From: Symsagittifera roscoffensis
Lineage: Eukaryota; Xenacoelomorpha; Acoela; Convolutidae
Direction: 5' to 3'
DNA: 64,000 nucleotides
Assembly (NCBI RefSeq): GCF_963678635.1
Contig: NC_087062.1
Coordinates: 37,658,518 to 37,722,517 of the forward strand
In this document: positions 49,530 through 62,800 of the stretch, in pieces
Layout of the letters: the number at the start of each line of letters is the position of its first letter
How positions within the stretch are numbered: the stretch's first letter is position 1
The notes under the pieces: generated by a model
Seen by the model: the letters and a program-made list of their open reading frames with translations, nothing else
Told to the model about the DNA's origin: nothing
Databases searched by the model: none
Made by a program: the position numbers and the translations under genes

Positions 49530-51490
49530 CCAATGATGAGCTGGAGAGAAAAAAGACGACCGATTTTTCCTGAGAAGACATGATGGCGGGGTTTGATGAC
49601 TTGCGGCAAGAAAGGCCTTGAAGGGTTGACAGGATGGATAAAGAGTCAGGCAAAGAAAAGCTGAGTACTGGTTGAAGTATGAGCAAGCTTCCTAACAGAT
49701 AACCTATATGAGCAAGCAGCGAGGTAGGAGGAAGCACGCGCAGACAGGGAAGCTTTCGAGAACCATAGCGTGCGAAGCACAACCAGGACTGAAGTTTTTA
49801 GCCAGGAAACGAGGGTCCGCCCAGAGCGGCTCCTCCTAGCTCAAGCTGGAAGGACCCCAAACGTTCATTCTTAGGGGTTTCTTCAGGATTAAACTTACCA
49901 AGCAGGTCCCAAACGAGATCTAAACCAGATCTGAAGAGGAGAGTCTATCGAAAAGGCAAGATTGCAGTCAAGTGAATTCTAGTGTACAGCCCTGTATTGT
50001 GTTATGGCAAAAAAAGAAAAATGCGAGTGACAGTGCCAAAATTTTTTCGAGTTTTTAATAATGTTTTCTAAATTTTTGTTTTGTCTCGGGATTGCAAGGT
50101 TTTCAGGCAATAATGAAATTCAAGAAGAGGCGTCAGCGCGATGAAGAGTCGATTGAAAATTTCAAAGGCAATTGAATTGGGAAGGAAATACAAACATGGC
50201 AAATTGACTTTGGAGATACATGTAGTCATGTCGTCCAACATTCAAGGACGGTGTGAAGAGCTTAAAAAGATGCTGGCCACTCACATCACCTTGCCGGCGA
50301 ACTGTGTACCCACTAATCAGACCTATAGCCAAGGTCGTTATAACAGTTATGACATTTGTAGTTGGATCAGCTTCTCCCAGATACTATTTAATGGGACTCG
50401 ACAGATGAAGATCTTGAGCTTACTTCAAGGTCTTTGTAACCTTGTGGAACACTTAAGTCGGAATGCGCTTAATTCTGGGAAGCATTAGCTGTTACAGAAC
50501 ACCCCAGGCGTGATGAGGCGTTGTCAAGAGTAAAGTTAACAAGAGGAAATTTGATGAATGATGTCAAAACTAGTAAAAATGAAGGAGCACACTTGAAGTT
50601 TGCGGCGCATAAACAAACAGTGACCGGGGTTTCAACCACGTCGGCTTGGAATAGAGTGACTTCAGCAGCAACTAAAGTGGCTTATGGTCTAGCAACTATG
50701 ACTTGTCAGCGGTACACAAAATGCAGCAAGAACTGGCAAGGAAAGAGTTAGAGCATTAGGTAAAGACTGAGTTAAAAAAAAACAGTGGACAATATGAACG
50801 ACTCGATATCATGGAGAAGGCTATAAAAACAGATTTGAATGCCGTGCCCGAGATAAGGAGTTTGAAATTAAACGTGATTTTAGGGAAAAACGTTTGCTAT
50901 CACAAAAGAAGGAAGCAAGATTATGTCAGCCATATCATCGGCAGGTCATTTTGCGGTTAAAATAAGAGCAAATCGGCTAGAATAACGTTAGTCCAGTTTG
51001 ATTTCTACGGGATTATTCACTCAAGAAAAACCCAAACCTGGATTCAAAAAAATGAGAGCACTACTTGTAACAGGAAGCATAAGCTTGATGAATGTGGATG
51101 GACAACACATAGAAACTGATGGCTTATATCTCATCTCGATTATTGCAGATGGTTTTTTGATATATACCACAGCCTATACAATGAGAGCGAACAACCAAGT
51201 GCGACGTACTCGCAAAGGGCAGATTGAGTTGAAAGGCAGGCGCATTGGAGATAACGCCTTGATTGAACCGACTGCTGTTCACAAGACTATGAGGCTGATT
51301 AAGCTGCGCAAGTGTTGGACTCACAGGGCCGATAAATTGCGGTAAAAGGTTTATTGGACACTTGCGCGGTAGTTAGTGTCATGCTTTTCACCATTTGGAC
51401 GGACATGGGCTTCGACCGACCGGATTTGTTACCGATCTTGTCCAATTCTTTGTGGCTGGATTGACATCATTTATCTCACTGCAGTTGGGA
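49528..51490 (+). repeat. D2, second copy of the 1.96 kb duplication
   Basis: Begins inside CCGCCAATG right after X and continues beyond the duplication (51491 onward) into further protease-homologous sequence. D2 is therefore contiguous with the original right side, while D1 is contiguous with the original left side. Confidence 0.95.
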
Positions 51491-51661
51491 GACAGACATC
51501 TCTGGATGAGCTTCCCATTGTTCGCCAATTCTGGTCAATTAACCAATTCATTCTGGAGCGTTCATTCTGGACCAATTCATTCGCAAAATTTGACATAACC
51601 CTTAATTTGAATAACGGGATGACTTGAATGAAATATTCCAAAGCAAACATGGTTTTGGGAT

Positions 51662-53883
51662 TGTAACATTCGCCCGGAAGTACATATCGAAGGAAAATAC
51701 AGCTAAGTTCTAAAACGACTGGCTAGCGTCTTACACAGCTCTACATGCTTTTCACCGTCTCTGCCAAAGCCAGTTCTTTTGGTGGTTTTCCTAACATCGG
51801 GTCTACAAAACGTTACTCTTTTCCGGCTTCGACCAGAACGCTCAAACTAACTTAATTACATGCAAAAATAATGAGCTCATGGCTGGGTCTCAATATCCCC
51901 AGACCACGAGGTCACTCCTAAAAACAGGGCTACTACTATTTATTGAATTATTATTGTTTTTGCTCAGTAGATAAAAATCATCATCTCCATCGAAGATGGA
52001 TCAACCCTTCCCCCCAACTCTTAGCTTCTCATCCTTGCAAAATGAATTCAGATGTTAATTAATTTCAACTCAGGACATAATAGGGAAGCTAAAAGTTTAT
52101 GTAAAAAAGTTTCAGTCCAAATCCCGAGACCCCTCCGGATTCTTGAATCCGGGGAAATAAGACTCTTATTCTCCTTCCGGAAGGCTGTCTTCCACCCTTC
52201 ACCGTTGCTCGCAACGGCCTTTCAACTATTGTAGCGGCACAATAGTTGCAACTCGGAGCGGTCTCTGCTTCTTCTACTTTTTCTTTGATTCCGATCCTCA
52301 GTTTTTTTCGTTGTTGTCGTCGTCGCAACTACCGTTGTTGTTCTGTCTATATTTTGGTTTTTCTCCCAAAATGGCTGTTTTTGACGTTTCTTAGAATTAT
52401 TACGTCATCAATTCGAATTTTTAAAATTTAGGAATTTCCGAATCCTTCAGCCTTCACGATTTGTTCAATCATCCGGATAACGCTCTTATTTCTTCAAAAC
52501 CGCCAATTCGGAACAGGGATGTCGAATACTCGGATTTTTTGATATTCGTTATTCGCCGCGGCCCAACTATTCGATATTCGACTTCGGCCGAATAGTGCCC
52601 TTACTATTCGGATTCGGCTTCGGCCAAATGTTACTACTCGAACAACTATTCGGATATTTGGTTATTTTCCCAAAAAACTTAGCATAAAAGTTTGATACAA
52701 CAAATTCTATAAAAAGTATTGAACATAGCATTTTTCAAGTAGAATTGGCTGGGACTTGCGTAATAATGTAAAAACTATTTAAAAAAGAGACCGTAATTTT
52801 AAAACAAGTTTGCTAATGAACAGTTTGCAATCTACATTAGCCATCTTAAAAAAAAACAGAAAAATATTGTGAAACAAAACAGTAAACCAATATTCGGAAT
52901 ATTCGGGTTTTTTAGCAGTGGACCCTGGATTATTCGGTATTCGGCAAAAAAAAAAACATTCGGTGTGACATTCGACCAGAATGGCCAAAATGCAGTCTCT
53001 GCAGAATTCGGTATTTTAGCAGCAAGCCTTCCGAATTGGCGATTTAGAACGGATAAGGACGTTATTTGAACGATTGGCCAAACGGTGAAGGCTAGAAGAT
53101 TCTGGAATTCTAATTTTTAAAAATTCGAATTATGACGTCATATTTCTGAGAAACGTCAGAGACGGCCATTTTAGCTAAAATAGCAGAAAGGAACAGAACA
53201 ACTTTATCTGCGATTACGAACAGTACGAAAATCGAGACTAAAAAACAACAACGAACTACCGAACAGCAGAGGACGTTCCGAGTTGCAACTATTGTGCTGT
53301 TACAATAGTTGCAAGGCCGTTGCGAGCAACGGTGAAGGGTAAAACCCAGCCTTCCGAGTTATTGTGAACTGGATATTAAGAAGCTTGATTCACCGGATTC
53401 AAGAATCCGGAAGGGTCTCGGGACGTGGACTTTTATGAACTTATATTGAATTTTGGCATCCGTCATGTCCTGACTTGAATTTAATTAAGATCTTAATTCG
53501 TTTTGACAAGAATGAGGAGCTAGAAGTAGAGGGGGAAGGGTTGATCCATCTTCGATGGAGATGATGATTTTTATCTACTGAACAAAAACAATAGTAATAT
53601 AATAAGTAGTAGCCCTGTTTTTAGGAGTGACCTCGTGGTCTGGGGATACAGAGACCCAGCCATGAGCTCACTAATTTTGCATTTAATTCAGTTAATTTGA
53701 GCGTTCTGGTCGAAGCCGGAGAGCAGTAACGTTTTTGTCGACCCGATGTAAGAAAGACCACCGAAAAGTACTGGCTTGGTAGAGACGGTGAAAAGCATGC
53801 AAAGCTCTGTTTGGACGCTAGCCAGTCGTCTTAAGACTTAGTTTTGTTATCCGTCGATATGTATCTTCCGGGCGAATGTTACA
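51662..53883. mobile_element. Inverted-repeat (foldback-like) element, 2.2 kb
   Basis: Left arm 51662-52512 and right arm 53030-53883 are reverse complements, clearly diverged along most of their length, with outer ends TGTAACATTCGCCCGG and CCGGGCGAATGTTACA. The 517 bp loop is rich in ATTCGG and CCGAAT words and partly self-complementary. No transposase ORF is present. A clean target-site duplication was not seen. Arms carry three nested perfect palindromes. The TG...CA ends and shared words with 54-56 kb leave open that the arms are LTRs joined head-to-head. It lies inside or at the end of the gypsy relic. Confidence 0.75.
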
Positions 53884-56855
53884 TGTATGTTTTTATGGCG
53901 CTCCTGGGTGTTATTCTTTTTTAACATCATGATCGGCAGAACCGTTAACGAGCACTCCGCGCCGAGCGGATGCTCACATTAACGCCCTTATTAGGCCTAA
54001 ACCGCCGGGGCGGAAGGGTAGTTCGGAACGCGGAGGCCTTCCGGATTGCCGTGAATAGTTTTTTAACCTAGTTAAGACCGAAAATTCACAAACCAGGAAG
54101 GGTGGGGGGATCGGCCGTCCCCTCGTCCCCTGAGCGGTTGGTGACCAAAAACAATTAAAGATATAAGTAAAACCAAACAAAAAGTAGTATAGTACCCAAG
54201 AAAAACAAAAAACATAAAAAAATAACCGAAAAAACCAAAAACAGTAAAAAAGTAAAAAATCAGTAGAAATCATCCCCCCAGACAAGATGTGATTCAACCC
54301 CCCCGTTTGTTGTTGATAGATATATTGTTGTTACAGGCATTTATATCAGTCAGGATCGTTACGATCAATTTTGTGGCCCGTTTGTGAGGCTTGTACTGTA
54401 GGGTTATTTGAGCATTTAAGCACGTTAATGATAAATTGCGCCCAATCCGGAAGGGTCAGCTGATTTGCGCTCAATTCGGAAGGGTCCGGGGTGAAGACCG
54501 ATCCGGCAAGCAGTACAGGGAACAACAGGAAGAGGCTCAACGACAACTACAATCGACTGTTGGGTATCGTTAACAAGTTTTGTATCCCTTTTGGTACAAA
54601 AAGTAGGATAGTAATCTGTGGGGGGCTCGACAGTGCTGCACTGTAGTGACCCTTCACCGAACTGCGAATATCCGAGTTAAGCACCTTAATTCGGAGATTA
54701 AACAAACCCGGAGGGGTATAGTATTACTAATATTATTACTTATATAGCCTATATTAATAGTCTTATATCATTTTTCAGTGAAAAACAACGAAAACAGACC
54801 GGTTTTTAGGGTCAAAATAGCGATATTTTGATCCCCCCACAAGTCGCGATTTTTGAGATATCGATATTTTTTGAAACGGAAAAAAGCGCTAAGTTAGTGT
54901 GTTACATCGTAACTGCACTACTGTAACAAGTAGAACCGGTTAACTTTAGTTCGGAAGTGGTTGGAACTAGTTTGGTACCAAAAACCAAATTTTCCCAATT
55001 TTTGATAGTAAGAAACACTAAAAATTTAGAAAATTTTTTGAAATTTTTGAGGTAGGACAGTAAAAATAGTTGTTCGGACAACGTCCACTAGTGAATCTAC
55101 AAGTCTTAAAATCCGCTACCCGAAAGCCTTCCGGGTTGCAGAGAAATCGAACACAACGTGTTTGATTTGGTGGATTCATCAATCCGGAGGGGTCCAGGTA
55201 GCATAGTTTTTCGCAAAATTTTTCTACAATAGCGTTTTAGATCGGGTCTTTTGCATTGAACTAGAAGAGTATAGGCCTTCTGAGCTCAGATCAATAGTTT
55301 TTAGGTCGAAAGGACCAGATTTGCGGAAAAAGTTAGGCGGAACCTATAAGAGAGAAAATTTTTGAGTTCGGAAAAAAAAGACGTTTTGGTTAATAACTTT
55401 GGGACTACTGATCATATCGAGTTGATCTTGGTACCAATAGATCAGAAATCAGCTGAGGTTACTAATAGGATCAGAAATTTTTCGGAAAAGCGAGCGAGAA
55501 AATTTTTTGAGATTGTTTTTAGCAAATTACACAAATCCGGAGGGGTACACCCTTCACGTTTTATAAATTTTTCTGAAAAACCCTTATACCCCTACCAAAA
55601 GTTGATAGCGATTGAACTAAGTAACTTAAGACAGTTCTAGACAAAAAGGGAGGGCTGAAGGCACAAGACAACCATAATAGAGTCGAAATTAGGCAAGTGA
55701 TAAGACCCTTCACCGTTAGTGTGAATTGTCAAATAAGTGCCTTAACTTCAATCCGGAGGGGTCTAGGAAAGGACCCTATACGCTTCCCAGTTAATTCAAA
55801 CAGCATAAAAGCAACGCAGAACGTATCCGGAGGGGTATAAGCTGAAATTAAGAAAACTACAAAAAGCTACTTTGACAGAGCTAAGGGCTCCCAATCCGGA
55901 GGGGTCGAAATTTTTCAAAGTCAGAGGGGTCCGAATCCGGAGGGGTCTACTTTCCACAAAACCGGAGGGGTCCGAATCCGGAGGGGTCTTATAGTTGCTA
56001 ATTCCGAGGGGTCCCAATCCGGAGGGGTCTATATTCTGACAGTCCGGAAGGGTCCTATTTGTGCCAATCCGGAGGGGTATCATTTTATTAAGGACTTAGG
56101 TGAACGAAAGAAAAACTAAAAAGCGAGAGGTATTAGGTTATTAATACACAGGATAGGTATCAGTGACTGCACTGGTAACTTGCCTCTCAAAAAGAACCAG
56201 ACTAATACGAAACAGGTCCGAACTCGGATATTCGCGACACTAAGTCTAAATTAAAAAGAGCGTGACTCATTGGTGTGGATTGAAACATAATACGTTTTTG
56301 GGAAAAGTGACTGCCCTGAGGATTTTAGTAGGTCTAGCTCGGGCAGTCCGAAGGCAGATAGGTAACACAGTACTCGGTGGGTGCAATAGACGCCCACTTG
56401 AGAAAATCACTGCCTTCAAAGTTTTGTCTGTTTGGTGCAGCACCAAGCAGGGAAAGCTTTTTCTTTAAAAGACAGGTTCGACTATTGTACTGCAACCGAC
56501 TAAGAGTACAAGACACATACGTTTTTTATATATACATTCATATTGTGTCAATATATATTTTTTGTTTTTTGATTTTAAATCAACCTAAACTGTGCTTGAT
56601 TGGGTAGTGAGTACACTATCTTTTAAATTGACTGATAACATCATATTGTGCTAGTTTCCAGATCTTTGGACCGATAATCGGCTAGTGTGAATAAATTTTA
56701 TACAAACTGTACTCTGACAACATACAGGGATTCGTGGTCACTATTTAATAGAATCTGGTGAAATTTATTGTGTTGTGTCATTATTATTGTTAATAAAACT
56801 ATAAGGTCTCTAACAATTGAGTCAAGAGTAGGCATAGGAAAGTGACAAATAAAGA
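53884..56855 (+). promoter_or_regulatory. Presumed 5' LTR/leader region of the intact gypsy element
   Basis: About 3 kb with no ORF of interest before the gag ATG. It is GC-richer in patches, has repeated ACCCTTCACCG words (about 54651, 55548, 55707), and carries the CCGGAGGGGT array. LTR boundaries, TATA and PBS could not be placed because the 3' LTR lies outside the window. Words shared with the X arms suggest a common origin. Confidence 0.45.
54440..56080 (+). repeat. Irregular array of the motif AATCCGGAGGGGTC
   Basis: Exact or near copies are seen at about 54443, 54473, 54706, 55181, 55534, 55750, 55824, 55892, 55933, 55960, 55974, 56001, 56016, 56041 and 56066, all in the same orientation. 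At least eight lie within 190 bp at 55891-56080. Spacers differ in length and sequence, so this is not a simple tandem repeat: the motif itself is conserved. Confidence 0.85.
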
Positions 56856-59800
56856 ATGAGTTTAGACAAGTCAAGGATACCAAAACGAGGTAATAGCTCT
56901 AGGAAATTCATACCTGAAAAGCAAAGAAAAACGATGACCGATCCTTTTGTGGATTGGATCAAGCGAACCCGGTCCGATAAAGAGGGGACGGTTTCAGGCA
57001 GAATGGTTGAAACGAGAAGTCAAAAGACCTCAGAAGAGCGAAGAGAACTGTTAGAAGTGGAGGTCAATACGGACCATACCATGAACGACAACCAGGGAGT
57101 AAATGGACTGGAAGGGAGAGGCAGAAGGCTGGCGAGTGAATCTACTCCGGTAGAACAAGGCCATGATTTTGCCACTTCCACCGGGACGTTGGATCGAGAG
57201 GAGATGTCGGAACTGTCCGACATCTCAACTGAAGTAACGGCAACTAGAAGATCTCCGACAGACAACACTATGATGGCAAGCGGAACTGGGAAACAAACAA
57301 CCTCATCATCGTTCTCAGAAAGAATGAAGAACACCTTCGGAAACATCTTTCCATTCAGCATGGGAGGAGGAGCAGGAAACGATGGGGAGTCCCAGGAGGA
57401 AGAGGATGAAGAGGAGCAAGGGGACTTTGGATCTCAAGTCAGTCTCAATAGTTCGATCCAGGAGAGTGAGGCACACGTCGGAAGAGAGACTGGAACCATG
57501 GATAAATTTGGTGTAGTGACAACGATAAGCAAAGAGGCAAACACGCCGGGCCAGTCGAAGGACTTCACGATTAGGACAAGTTCGGAGCCACAACCTGAAG
57601 AGAGTAGAACCAGAGGGCTTGGCAACGCGTTAGCGGATCCTGAAATAGATAATGAAAAGACGTCAAGACAGAGAGTCAAGGCCCGGATCTCGACCAGCAC
57701 GAAGCTACCTGGGACCGACAGAGTTACACCACCACTAGTGACGCCACTCATGGATAACGGGGCAGCACTAGAGGAAGCCTTAAACAACATAGTGGGCAGT
57801 TTAGGAGAACAAAATGAACAGATGTCGATAAGGATGAGTGACCTAGAAAGAGCAGTTCACATTGAAAGAGAAAGTCTGCGGGAAGAAATAAACCGCAACA
57901 GACAAGAAGTTGACAGAAGCGAAAAACGCTTGAAAGAAAGAACGGACGAACATATGACGAGGAACTTGTCGCGAATGACAAGAGAAGCGGAACAGAGGGA
58001 GTTACGCTTAAGAGCCGACATGGAGAAGTTAAGAATTCAGCAAGAGCAGTCTCTTGGGTCTCTTGACACAAAGATAGACGCGATGATGGAGAGGCGAACG
58101 CAGGCTATCATGGATAGGTTGGACGGGCTACTAAGCAGCAAGAGTGGACCAAAAGAAGGAGAGCCGAACTCGGGAGGTCCCAGCAGGGAACCGAGGGTGA
58201 ACTTCAATGAAAGGAGGAAGACATATGGATCCACTAGAGGCAGGGGCAGTTCATCAGGCTATGCCACAAGGAGTAATACAGCATGGGGCCCGAACAGTAG
58301 AGCAAGTTCAACGGGGAACAGACAAAACTCGAACGAACGACCAACGCAAAGCACACATGCGACCGGGAGAAGCGATTCTGGCAAAATGGGGCATACAAGC
58401 CCGAGGAGGAGTCACATGGGCCAAGCGGGAAACGCTCATGGTGATTCGGATTGTAGGGATGTACCGCACACAGAGCCTTCGACAAGGTGTGAGAACACTC
58501 AGGCGGGACACTCAAGGGATGCTACGGCAATGGCCACAGCATTTGAACCCCTGAACAGGTCTTTGGAGACATTCCTGACGCGGTTATCTAGAACCAATGA
58601 ACGCAGTGAAAAGTCCAGAAGAGTCTTTAAGAAACCAAGATGCTACAAAGACGAATCTGATGGCTGTATTGATACCTGGATAGAGGTAATGAAGCTGCAT
58701 TTCGAGGAAGAAGACTTGTCTGAGAGACAGGAATGCAGCGCGCTCACCAGCAACTTAGAAGGGACAGCCCTGAACTGTGTCATGGCCAAGAAACAGTATC
58801 AACGTGACACTGCTGAGAAAATCTTCGAAATTTTATTAAACCGTTTCGGATCAGGGGTGCAGGGGCACCAGGCGATGATGCGCTTCGAGAAACGGAGGCA
58901 ACGAGAAGATGAAACAATAGACAAGTTTCTCGATGATTTGGAAATGCTGAGAAGACGCAGCCAACCGGATGAGTCAAACCGAAGGATGAACCTGGCCGTA
59001 GCCTCAAAATTCATCGATGGTGTGAAAAATGATGAACTTCGTACGATGCTAGCAACGCATTACACACCACTATCAACTAATGCGCCAACACCGGAGGAGT
59101 TGAGGCTCAAATCGAAAGAGTATCTATTGCTGAAACCTCCTTCGAGATCTGGATATTACAAGAACAATTATGGCAATTTTAACAACGGACCAGCGAACCA
59201 AGGGAACAATTGGTACAAACCGAGGGACGATATGGACAAGAGACGCTCTTGTGCTAATTGTAGTTCAACAGACCATCATGTGTCAGCATGCCCAGCTTAT
59301 AAACAAGGCATGAAAGCAATAGGCTTTAGCCTCGAGGACGAAGATGCGTCAGAGTTGGAACATGAGGATTTCATGAGAGGAGTAATTGCGAAATTCGGCC
59401 CGAGGTGTTTCTTTTGCAACTTGGAAGGTCATTTTAAATCAGACTGTCCACAATTCTGGGATGCAGTGGCAGACATCAAGCATCCAAGGCATGAAGAAGC
59501 TTTATCAGGAGTGAACGCAAGCAAGGCTCGACTTTTAAACGAAGCAGAGGCACGCAGGAAGGACAAACCTCAAGAGCTGGCGGCAAAGAAAATGCAAGCG
59601 GTAACAGGAGAAGCACGTGAACCGGAACCAGCAACTGCGGCCGATGACTTCAAGATCGATTATAAGGCAGCCGCAAAGGATGCTTTAAATAGAGTACAGC
59701 AGGAATTGGTGACGAAAGAGATCGAACAAAAAGTGAAACTTGAACTGGAAAATGAAAAGCTTCAGGAGCAACTGAATACCTTCGAGGCAACGGAGTTCGA

Positions 59801-62800
59801 AGAGACGAAAACACCAAGCAGTTTAGATATGAAACTTAAAGTGATCTCCGGTAAGAGGTTCGGCATGGCGCCGCAGGGAAAGAAGATACAGTCGATAATC
59901 TCAGTGGCTGGACACCAGGTAATAAGAAATTTGAGTGAACCATCAGAGTTCACTTTAATGCATTTGGACACATATGCAGATTATCTGAGGCAGGTGGAGC
60001 CACGCACTGAGTCGAGAGATGTGCGAGCACTACTAACGACGGGTGGCCCTCGCATGAAGAAACTTCATGGACGCTACTTGGAGGTCTATGGGCCGTATCA
60101 AATAATGCTGAACGTGGATGGAATCAGCATTTACACCAGGACTTACATAACAACAGATGATGACCAAATGGGGCAGATCTATTTGGGTGAAGAGGAACTC
60201 AAAGTCCGCAGGATAGGCCATGACGCCATGATGGAACAAGACGCGGTACATATTGGATATGAAGCAGATGTGACAGCACACCTGCTCGACACCAACGGAA
60301 CAAAAATCGGAGTCACAGGGCTTCTGGACACAGGCGCGGTGGTGAGTGTGATGCCGATAAAAACCTGGGAGAGAATGGGCTTCACGCGGGAAGATTTGAT
60401 TCCTACGAATCTCCGACTAGCCGCTGCAAATCGAGGAGCTATCTACGTAGCCGGAAGAACACCGGTGACGGTCCTTCACATGGGAGGACGGAACCTTTGG
60501 ATGAGCTTCCTGGTGGTAGAGAATCTGGACGACGCCGACCAATTCATCTTGGGCAGAGATTTTGTCAGGAATTTTGACGTGATGATTGACTTGAACAACG
60601 GTCTAATACGGATTAGAAACCCGGACCGAAAGTATGTTAAGAGACCAATTAATAGGATAATAACAGATGAAAATAAGGTACCAGTTTTTTTGGATAGAAA
60701 AGTAAAGTTACAACCAGGACAAGCTGTAGTAGCAATTTTTAGAATGAGAAATTTAAATTCGTTAAGTGATAGCAAACAGGTTTGCTTAGTACCGAATCCA
60801 AATAGTCAGAGTTCGGTGATTTTAGGCCGGAGCTTCTCGGTAACGCGAAACGGACTGTGTGTCAGTGTGTTGTTGAACACACTGGACACCACGGTTTCAA
60901 TCCAGCGTGGAAAGAAGCTTGGTTACGCATTGCCGATGAGGACCGACTATGAAGAGACACAAAACTTGAAGAAATATAGTGTGAAAGACTGTCCTTATCA
61001 TGCAAATAAAGATAAAATTTTAAAGAGGATTGATGAATTAAAATCTATTCGTAAATTGTTTTCAATGAAATCCGAAACGGACGACGGCTTATCAAGCTGC
61101 TCGAATTTTCCGGAACGCCCCTCGTCATATGAACTAGATTCTGACAAACCGGTTTTGCCAGAAATAGAACATTTAAAAGGAAAAATAGGTGAGGGAGATT
61201 TTGAAAAATTGCGGGACCTCCTAGATCGGAACGCCGAAGTATTTTCAAAACATAAGGCGGACATCGGTTGCTGTAATTTCGTCGAACACGAAATCGAACT
61301 AGAAGAGGGCGCCGTTCCCCATAGGGAAGGCGCAAGGCGAATGACGCCACATAAATCGGAAGCGTGCCGAGCGGAAATAGAAATGTTGCTTGAGTACGAC
61401 ATGATAGAACCCTCGAAATCACCATGGGCTTGCGGAGTAGTAATGGCGAAAAAGAAAGGGGGGCAGCTTAGATTTTGTTGCGACTTTCGTTACTTGAACG
61501 CGGTAACGATTAAAGATGCGTACCCGATACCGCGAATAGACGAGAGCCTATCCAAACTTGGTGATGCAAAGTTCTTCACCACATTGGACTTGGGTTCTGC
61601 CTTCTGGCAGGTTCCTCTGCGAAAGAAGGACAGGGAGAAAACCGGATTCGCGTGCGAATTGGGGTTGTACCAGTGGAAGAGGATGCCCTTCGGCTTGTGC
61701 AATGCAACAGCAACCTTTCAAAGGCTGATGGCTCAGGCTTTGACAGGAGTGACCAAAAAGTACGGGAATCTCTTGATGTGCTACGTGGATGACGTAGTCA
61801 TAGCGACACCAACCCTGGAGGATCACATTGATCGACTCGATGAGGTCTTCGGATGTATGAAAAGAGCAGGCTTGAAATGCAAACCATCGAAATGTGAAAT
61901 CCTTAGGGATTCGATCAAGTACCTGGGAAGAATGGTGGACCGGCATGGTGTGAGGCCAGATCCAGAAGCAGTAGAGGCTGTGCTGACATGGAAAGCTCCT
62001 AGAACGGACACACAGCTCATGAGCTTCCTAGGGTTTGCCAATTACTACCGAGAATTCATAAAAGGATACGCGGACAAGGTGTACCCGATGCAGAAGCTGA
62101 TGCGCAACAAAGGGAAAAAGTTCGAATGGAACGATGAGGCAGAAGTTGCTTTCGAGAACATAAAGCGGGAACTGTGCGAAGCGCCAGTGCTGGGCATGCC
62201 TACAGAAAAGGGCATGTATGTTCTTGACACAGACGCATCGGTGGTGGCCATCTCAGGAATATTGCATCAAGAGCAAGAATGGAACGGAAGAACAGTCCTC
62301 CGTCCCATTGCATACGGCAGCAAAGTCTTGAGTGACACAGAGATGAAATATGGCGCACCGAAAGCAGAAATGTTTGCAGTAGTCACCTTCGTGGAGAAGT
62401 ACCGTGCATACTTGGGGAGCGCGCCCTTCAAGTTACGCGTGGACAACAGAGCGTTATCCTGGTTGAAGACCTACTCGATGGATCAGAGTTATATTGGTAG
62501 ATGGATAGTAAGATTGGATGGCTACCATATGATAATCGAACATAGGATGCGTGACAAACACCAGAATGCTGACAGCCTCAGTAAGAAAACTGAGTTCTAT
62601 GAAAGATTGGAACAGAAGCAGGCCAATCAGGCGGAAGTAAAGGAGGGATTCTCGTTTCTGGACAAAGAAACTTATGAAGCGCTTCCCTTAACGAGATGGT
62701 TGGATAAGTCTGGACATCCAATTCCGGGGCATCCTGAGTTACCTGTAGAGAAAGCAGCTGAGATAAAGATCCTGTCCAAGGAGGATCCGGTCCCCTTAGA

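Larger units (their letters stand above)
45950..51630 (+). pseudogene. Decayed Ty3/gypsy gag-protease relic with internal duplication
   Basis: Plus-strand fragments align in order with the intact polyprotein at 56856. TAL-CVMAKK is at about 47299 (counterpart 58764). MLATHITLP and following residues lie in the 47454-47801 frame (counterpart about 59045). A pre-protease block with the GLYLISIIADGFLIYTTAY and RRIGDNALIE patterns is in 48312-48659 (counterpart about 60020-60260). LLDTCAVVSVM is at about 48665 (counterpart LLDTGAVVSVM at 60321). Stops and shifts abound and the catalytic DTG reads DTC, so it is dead. The second copy continues past the protease motif (LWMSF-like, LNLNNG-like) to about 51,625. 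No RT follows. The part 46841-48804 is repeated at 49528-51490. Confidence 0.8.

Noticed and set aside
54440-56080. CRISPR-like array
   Set aside because: Repeats are 14 bp with irregular spacers, in a eukaryotic retroelement leader, with no cas genes.
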